A stretch of 64,000 nt of DNA, from NCBI GenBank assembly GCA_021234155.1, contig JAJEKV010000011.1, positions 18,678,677 to 18,742,676 on the forward strand, in the 5' to 3' direction. The stretch comes from Isoetes taiwanensis (Eukaryota > Streptophyta > Lycopodiopsida > Isoetales > Isoetaceae). This document shows, in pieces, positions 48,201-57,200 of this stretch (its first letter is position 1; each line of letters opens with the position of its first letter). Below the pieces are notes generated by a model. That model had not been told where the DNA came from, ran no database searches, and was given only the letters and a program-made list of their open reading frames with translations. Position numbers and translations under genes: made by a program.

Positions 48201-51200
48201 AGGATTGCGCTTATTGGATATTGTTTTATGGCTCATTCTGAATGAAGGTTGCAAAAATTACCATGCATTTTTAGATTTTGAGGCGCTTATTAAGCAAATT
48301 CCAAGGCTTCTAGATCCTTGTGCTAACAAGCGTAAAAGTTTCCCACTTTGGTTTCTCACCACAAGAATCCATGAAGGCCAAAAGTCAGCCTGTTAAATTC
48401 CAGGTTGAAAAATGTTTGTGTATGGGTGTTGCAAACTTTATGACTTTCAGAATAATGGGATCAATCCGCTCTAATTTTATGGTAACTTTTACTTTTTTAT
48501 TGTGATGAAATTCAAAAGCTACAGGTGATGAAAGCCTTAAATGAATTCTAGTTTTTTTCTGGTTCGAATTCTAAAATTTTTGTCACACTGGGGGGGGGGG
48601 CATCCCTAAGGCCCCGAAGGGGCCAAATTTTTTTTTTTGCAACACAAACCATTAACATCCAACATATAAAAATTAAATCCCCCAACACATAACAACCAAC
48701 ACATAACAACCAACATATAACAACCATTGACATTAACAACCAACACATAACTACCATTGACATTAATTAACACAACCATTGGGTCCAACACATTTAAATT
48801 AAAATCCCCCTTAAACCCCCTTTGGTTTGGGTGCATATTCACACGGGGGGTGACGTAGGGCAGCGAGAGCCCTCATGATTGTATTTTGCACGTACAAAAT
48901 CAATATCATATAGTATTCCGCTTGAAATCTTATAGTATTTTGCGAATCTTGTTATACAGTATAGCAAATTTTGTACTTGCATACCCCACAAACGAGGAAC
49001 TTTACGTACGGTGTAGATTAAGGAATAAAGGGTGATATGGAAGGATAGGACATGTAGAGAATCAAGTATTCTTTCCTACTTCTATAAAGACATGTGACAA
49101 TAGAAGTACTACACATGTCGTAATTCATGTATTCTTTCCTACAATGCCTTAGCAAATAAAGTACTCTGTCCTACTACTATAAAGACATGTGACATGGAAG
49201 CATACGACATGTAGAGAATCAAGTATTCTTTCCTAAAATATACTTCCTTCCTTCCTTCCTTCCTTCTATAAAGACATGTGACAATAGAAGTATTACACAT
49301 GTCGTAATTCATGTATTCTTTCCTACAATGCTTTAGTAAATAAAGTACTCTGTCCTACTTCTATAAAGACATGTGAATGGAAGCATGGGACATGTAGAGA
49401 ATCAAATATTCTTTCCTACATCTATAAAGACATGTGACAATAGAATTATTAGACATGTAGAAATTCAAGTATTCTTTCCTACAGTGGATTGTATTATAAA
49501 ATGACATGTCACAATAGAGGAAACTACAAAACAACAGTGGATGTTTTAGTCCACTGAAAAAAGAACACCATTCATACCTCCACAAATCCACATGTAGGAT
49601 TCTTTGAAAACAGGACATGTAGACCTACCAAAACTGATGTTTTCCACAGTGGACCAAAAACCGGGGTGAGTGTGTAGCATAGGCTGCATGCGTAGATTAA
49701 CTTGAAACCTACATGATTTCTGCTGGCTCTTTTAATGCATGCGATTAACATAATTACCCTAAGGTAATATTTATGAATTAACATTATCATAGTATCGGAT
49801 ACATTACTTCCGATAGTACAATTATATTTACTCTAAGCTTTGCAATATTTAAGGACTTTTAGATCGCGATTATTTTAACAATAACCCTGGTTTAGACCTA
49901 TTGTTACATAGACAAGGTTTTAATTATCATACACAAGAATTAGATGTGCTTCTTATTCTCTTCCTTGGGTCCTGCATTACCCTTGGAAGTATATCCCTAA
50001 GATGCACTTAAGTATATCTGAATTCTATTTTCTATTTATATTTATAAGGACCCGAGGTCATATAGCTATCCTTGGAAGGAATTGCATCCTTGCGAAGGAT
50101 TAATTAACATGCTACCTCACATTACCGTTATTATTTAACTTATTTCCCTATGATACATATACGTACAACAATTTCTATCCAGTTATTAGGATCTATATTT
50201 AACTTATCTATAAGACACATTAAAGCTTATAATGCATGCGCACACCTTACCTAAGGCTAGAACGCATCCACCCATTGAGCCGGCGTCGAGTAATTTTTGG
50301 AGATGACTTGGTCGTTGCATTGCTCCCATAGTTTTGCTCATTGGTGTAGTTAGCTACTACGTCAGTCTCGCACGTTGAAGGCCTCCTGAGCACTAAGGTA
50401 TCTATCTATCTTACGCTCTATTCGCTTCGGCCATTGCCGGAGTGAACTCTATTCTACGGGCGGTCAATTCGATGCAAGTACGTTCAATCAAAAAAAAATT
50501 GAGCCCTCCCACTTTCTTCGAAAAGAAAATGGTCCTGCACCCCTTCAATGACGTTGTACACAATGTCATATCTATTCTCTCCCCTTAAGAGGTTATACGC
50601 TTCTTACTTAGCGCATTGTGACGCTCCCTGCTAAACATACGGCGCCCGGCCGTACACTCGGCAGGAAATCCCCTGTCCGGCTCAACAACCGCACAGGCCC
50701 TCCGTCTATCCCGCACTCCGGAACCTCCGTAGTGCGGAAAGGGGACACGAAGGTGTCTTGCGCGCCCTTCCCCTATGGGCTCCTATCACAGCGGAAGCAT
50801 AAACACATCAGAACTAGCAATACAACACAATAGGCTACCTCGAGGGTAGCTCAACCGCACATCCATAGATGCAAAGAACATAATCATATGCCATGAAACA
50901 TGAGAGCTCCTACCCGTGGCTCTGACACATAGGGTAGTCGACTGACTAGATAGGCCTCAAGATAGAGCAGACCGAGTCATAACAATGGCGGGGCTGGCAT
51001 AAGACAATGGCTAGGGTTGACCACTCCATCCGCCCCTCCTGTGCACACTTTGCAGATGGGCTAGATCAAGCTGTGGCATGACTCTAACCTTCCGGATACG
51101 CAATCCCATGGCATCACCCATCGGGACTACTCCAGGTTGCATCTCCCTGGTCCGACGAGGTAGGAAGGGTTGCATCTCCCCTTCCCGGGGTCTAGAGGCT

Positions 51201-54200
51201 CCACGGGCGGCTAGAGAATCGTGGCGACACACGATTCGTACCCGACTGAACCCCCCAAAACAAGAGCCAAGCTGACACTTGCAACTCTTGAGAGGCAGGG
51301 CGACACCATTGCCCCAGGAGGTGTCGGACCCATGCTCGGCCCACACGAAGTGACCGACCATAAGCCTAGCCCACTGTGGGATCCCCCGAAGCCCCCACTC
51401 GGCAGGGATCCACCCTCCATCTTGCCTCTAGCCCCGTTGTGTGGTGCTGAGTCACATCATAGCTTCCATAGCCCGGTGGGTTCCTATGCACAGGCCGCAA
51501 CTAATAGGAACTAAGGGATCTAATCTAGGAGCATACTACATATGGCTCTAGGTCTCTACCCCCCTTCCCAATACAAGAGGAGCAAACATGATCAACCATC
51601 ATCACATAATCATCATACCATGAGAATAATCATAAGAACATCTTAACCTAATCATCTATATCTAACTTACAGTTAGAGTTCCTTGATTAGGGTTCAAGAT
51701 GTTGAATGAGGGTTCTAGGATGGCTCTACCCTAGATACAAGATACTAACTCATCTGGAATGCTAATTCCAGATGAACTACTATGACTACTACTCTACATA
51801 CCTGCTCCAAAAGCACTCCCTCCCAATCTTGGCATCTCCATGGTCTTCAAAGTGTTCGAGGTAGCTCCCACTCCTGCTGATGCGCTCACGCTCTGGGGGC
51901 TGCCATGCTATGCTGTGCCATAGCAGACGGTTCTCGAAACGGAGTTTCGAGCGCGAAGAAGGTTCCCAGACTGTTGGAGCCAGAAAAGAGGCCTAGGGTT
52001 AGGGTTTAGGCCTTTATAGGTTAGGGTTCACATGTTATGCCACGTGGCTCCAATAGGGTAAGACCGTGTGGCGGGTGCCCAATAGGTTAAGGCCACGTGG
52101 AAAATGGTCTTAACCTAAGGTTGGCTAAGTTATATGAATAACTTAGTCATGCCCCCTAGTGCCACAATCTATGGTATACAAGGCTATGAAGATAGACTTG
52201 TATAGTGACGGGTCCAGGAATATACGTATTTATAGCGTATATTCCCCTGGAATGTCACACGCATTACTTGACTAGCCTTAGCTAACATATATAACCATCT
52301 AAGATGGATGCGCATATTATGTTATCATTTATTTCAATATAGTTATGGGTTACCTACTTGGTTAGAACGATTCTAAACCACAAGGTTTTGTCATGACGAC
52401 AATTCCTTTTGTCTCAAAAGACTATTTGATTACTATAATTCTTATTTTAGATGTACCTTACATGTATTATTCTTTTATATTCTAGAGATTCCCCCTTTCT
52501 TAGTTATTTAAACTCTTGGAATATTCCTACCAATCGAATTGATGCCATCGTAACAAGTTGGCCGGACTTGTTAGATTACTTCTTTTCTTTCGGTTGGATT
52601 ATTCTTTTGGAGGTGCTAGATTTATACATGGTCAACAATTATCCTAGTAATGATTCCTTCTTAGCGAGGAGATCAATCTCACCAAGTGGTTTCAATACGT
52701 TGGATGACTGTTAGCAATCGTGTATAATTTTAGTCACTCCTATGCATTTCCTTCCCAATCCTTGACGCTTAGCTCAATATTGGGGCAATCCTTTCAGCGA
52801 GAATATCCGGCAATGCCTTCTAATCCCAATATGGATGTTGCCGTCCATACATTTAACCTACTAGGCCCCATGGCCTTAGATCCCTGAGCTTGCTAGAAGC
52901 TCATCCACTCGTTGCCTGCTTGAAGTAGCAAGGTACGTTCTTCCGAGTCGCTCGATACTTCAGTCTCCTTGACGGTGGCTCCCCTTTGATGTAGAGGTTG
53001 ACTTTGTTTGTTAGAAGCCTCTCATTGCTGGTGGCTTGATGGTGTAGTTGATCACTTGAAATCTTCCATGCCGCTTTTCAAAAGCCTGAAGGTGGCGCCG
53101 TTGAAAAAGATCTTTCATCTTGAACTTTTTGTCTTGGCAGCTAAAGGACGACTCTGTATCCGATATTATTTCTTCGACTCCATCGACGTCTCATACGTCG
53201 AGTCCTCTTGTTGCCTGAAGAGTGTTGAGGATGTTGATTGCTTCACCTCTGCAAATTGTCTGACAACTCTTCCTTTGATTTGTTACGCTATGGGAGGGAA
53301 GGAATAACAAGGGAACTATATATGCAAAGCATATAGCTTACATAATTACAATTACTACTAGAGCTATTAAGTCCCCCTTGTGCCTCCCTTCGAGTTGCAC
53401 ACCTACTCCTTGGTAATGCCATCGGTGTTCCTCCCGGTGCAATGGTGTTGACGATCTATATCCTCCTATGTCAGCTCGTACTCCGGGGTAACTTGTTGAT
53501 ATACTTGGGCCCTCCGATGTTTGTCGGCTATGGCACAACACGCTTTGCATCACATTCTAACTAAAGGTGTGCTGGTCGTTGATGCTTCGACATTTCAGTC
53601 TGCTTCCTGATCCTGTTCTCGGGCGGTAATTGTTCCCCCCTTCATGATAGGCATCTCTTGAGGCTGTGCGCGCTTCCTTTGGCTATACTCCTCTGGAGTT
53701 GTTCTCTTCTGCAGTTGTTCTTTGAATCGTCCATCCTTGGGTTCACCAAGTTGCATGCAAGTCCGCGTGCAAGTCATCGGCTCGGCTCGGCTCGCCTAGT
53801 TGCTTCTCCGTCGAGCTTCCAATCTTACTTCTTTGATGCCCTCGATCACATGGCTTGGGCGTTGTCACGTTCCACAGTGCTATGCCATCTTCTTGTCTTG
53901 AGGTACCTTCCGGTGGCTTTGATTGGGCTCGTCAGTTTTGATCCTCCTGTTGCCTCTAGGGAGATCGTGGAAGAAGTCGGTTGCTAGCACTTCTCCAGCT
54001 TTCAGTTCCTGGCCTTTGTCCCTCTATGCATGTCGGTCTCTCTGGCAAGTAAGGCATCATAGCTCTCCTCCCTGATGGCTCCGTTGTCGGGATGATGGAT
54101 CCTTATATCTGCGCAGCTTGACCCTTGAGTTGAAGAGGTACCTTCTTTAGATATACTCTTGTCGTTAAGGTGTCGAATGCTTCTACCTTGGGCGTTGAGG

Positions 54201-57200
54201 TCCCTCATATCGGAGATGCGATCGGCTTCTTCTGTTCTAATTATCGGTGGAAGTACCCGACGAAGCCGTCACCTAGTTGTTGGAGGCATATCTCCTCGTC
54301 GCGGTGCCTTTCGTAAGTGCATCTCCATCTAATACACGTGTCATAGCGTATCACCCTATATTACCACAAGGTGGAATTATGGTTGTCGAGATGTTGCCTT
54401 CTTAGTTGGCTCGTTGATGTCGGGTCGTTCCTCCTTCTATTGTTGAGGCCACTCGTGTCATAAGTTCGTCAAGTGTTGCCGCTGCCACAAGAGGTAGTGG
54501 TGCGCCCTGACGATGTCCTGGTGCAGCAGCGCTGATGATCTTGACATGACCGATGTTGTCTCTTATTCTGACATTGGGTGGACGAGCGGTCTTCTACTTG
54601 AGGGGCACTTCCCGGCGTTTGGAGTCGGCGGGTTTGCTTGGGCTCTGGTCGTTTCTCCCTCGTACTTGCTCTTCCATTTTGATCTTGGGCTATAGTTGTG
54701 CTTCCTTGCTTCCTCATTTGGTAGTCGGGTGAAGGAGCTTCCCGATCTAAGCGCTTAAATCAAGTAAAACATGACTTTAAACTCATGTTTCTCCACTATA
54801 TCTGTGAGCACCCGAGATACACAATAGACATATACGCATTTACATTGGGATTTTAATTCATCCACTTTTTCAAAACAACTACGAAGATCTACTTAAATGT
54901 TTATACTCCTTTAGATTTCCCCTCCTCCTATCGCGTTTGATCCTTGGGTTTTGCTGCATCTTCTTCGTTCTAGTTGACTCCGGGATTCCTTGAGATGCTG
55001 CTACTATTGTTGAGCTTCATGTCTAATCCGAGCTCGTCACCCCAAGTTGCGAAGAGTGTTCGTCGATGTGATCCCTAGAAAAAGATGCTCCTCCTTAATG
55101 TGTATGTCCATCGTAAGGAATGCGGTGACCGCTCAACGTCCCTATATGCAGTGTGTCGTTGCAAGGTTGCCGATGTGCGGTGCCATTGATCGGTTGATCA
55201 CCTGGCTGTTGCAGTCGGGTGTTCTTGAATGTCTTCGAAGCTCTGAGATCGTGGTCAGTAGGCATGCATTGTCATTCCTCCGTAGGTTGAATTTCTGAGT
55301 GCGCCCCTGTTGATTGGGCTTTGCTTCTTTCCGAGGTGCCTCTCCTGTGCTTGGAAGTGTGGTCATCTCCATTGCACTTACCCTAGCTCCTTCTGGTTGC
55401 CTTTGCGTGATTTGTACCTGCTGGCTAGGTCGTCTCCTCCGTCCTTTGGGTCCTATCCATTCGAGTCTCGCACTCCTTAGCTGACGTAGTAAAGTCGTCC
55501 TTCCTTTGGTTTCTAGGTGTTTCTGGGTCCCGAATTCTTGTTCGAGCGGAATATTCTCCTCCTTGATCTTGCCCCTAATACTGATATAGGCCTTCAAGTT
55601 GGAGATGTTCCTTCCCTGATATGCGTCTCCTTCCCCTCATGGTCTCCTACTTTTTGGAACCCATGAAAGTTCTCCTGCTGGTGCAAGGGAGTTGGAAGCT
55701 CGTCCTGGTCAGCCTTAGGTGCTTTGTGGTTGCCTAGCTTGGTTGCTCCTTTTGTTGACGTTGCATTACATTCGCTTGAGCTGCTGGGCTGCAAGGTCGT
55801 GGTTGTCTTCCCTCTGGTTTCTATACGCTCCTGTGTCGCCATGACTTCTCTCCTCGATGAAAGATTATGCCCTCTGACCTTAGTTCGTGATGCCAACGTG
55901 GCATCGATGTCTAACGTCTTCCTGCACCTGTATTTTGCTGCCTTGCATTCTTCCATTTGAAACTCATGTGCGTCGAGCTGGTGAAGGCGTCGAGATCCTC
56001 TTTCTGATGTGACCTCGTGGACATCTAGAAAATTCTTGATGCCGTTGGTTACCAAATAATCTTCCCATTTGATGAAGATTGATGATAGGCCGGTGGTGTC
56101 CTGTTCTACTCGTTTGTCAGTTGAGGTGTTTGTCGTTGTGCTTCCCTCTCTTGGGTCTGCCTTTTCGGTCTCCTCTCCTTATCTGTCTGTACATCGGCTG
56201 GGACCTTGATGTCTTCAAGAAGTTGCGCCTCTAGCTCTGGCCCTGTACTTCGAAAGCAACGCTCGTATATTCTAGAGTCTAAGGGTCCACTTGAAGGGCT
56301 CTCCTACAACATTTTGGGCTCTATAAGCAAGCAAGATGGCTCGAGCAGCATTACTGGAGACATATCTATAATCTCCAAGTCTATGGACATTAGGATGTGT
56401 GGTATGGCATGAAATGAGGGTTGTTTTGCAAAACCTCCATGATGTTTGAGGCATACTCTAAGGTCCTAGCAAAGTTGGTTTGGGGGAGTCCAATCTCTAC
56501 ACATGGAGTGACTTGGGCAGCTCTAGACTCTAGCTCCTTTCTAGGTATCTTGGCAATAGGGAGTGTCAATGTGGCGGCTGTATAGGTCAAACTCTATTAG
56601 AAGGACACAAAATTAGGTCAAGGTTTATGCCTTTGGCATGAGCAGAGGTGATGTACCAACAGTTGGACTTGGGTTGCTATACTGAGGTCTAGATGACTAT
56701 AACAAAGGGGTGTTCTTGGGCACTTCTATCTAGGAGTAAGGCATCAGCTTTGAGCCGAGAGCAATACTTGTGAGGTACTAATGGGGTATACTTCTATTTA
56801 CAAACAAACCACAGTTTGGAAAAACAATTCAAGGGTTTGAGCAATTTTGGTCATTTTGAGCTGGGGTTTGACATTTCTAGCCTAATTTGAGGTCATAAAT
56901 GGATTCTAGGCTGTCTAACGGTCCTATTGCAACAAATTTCAGGTGATTTGAAGCTCTGTAGCTCAAGTTATGGGGTTTGAAAAATCGGACCCCTCTAAGA
57001 GTGCGCGAGGAGGGTGTTAGGTTGGGACCTAAGTGGCCTCTGGCGCACTCTTGGAGGTGTTGGTCTAATGGATGCCAAGAACAAGTTCAAAGACGTGAAT
57101 TCCTACTTATTTTCCTCTTAACTGCAAGTTTCTTTGCTTATTTACTTCATTTGGAGCAGGTAAGTGGCTGATCAAGGGCCCAGTTGGCAGGACCCCTCTA

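Noticed and set aside
52265-56984. Hidden gypsy pol gene in the large element
   Set aside because: I looked for protease DSGA, RT YxDD and integrase zinc or DDE patterns on the minus strand and found none.
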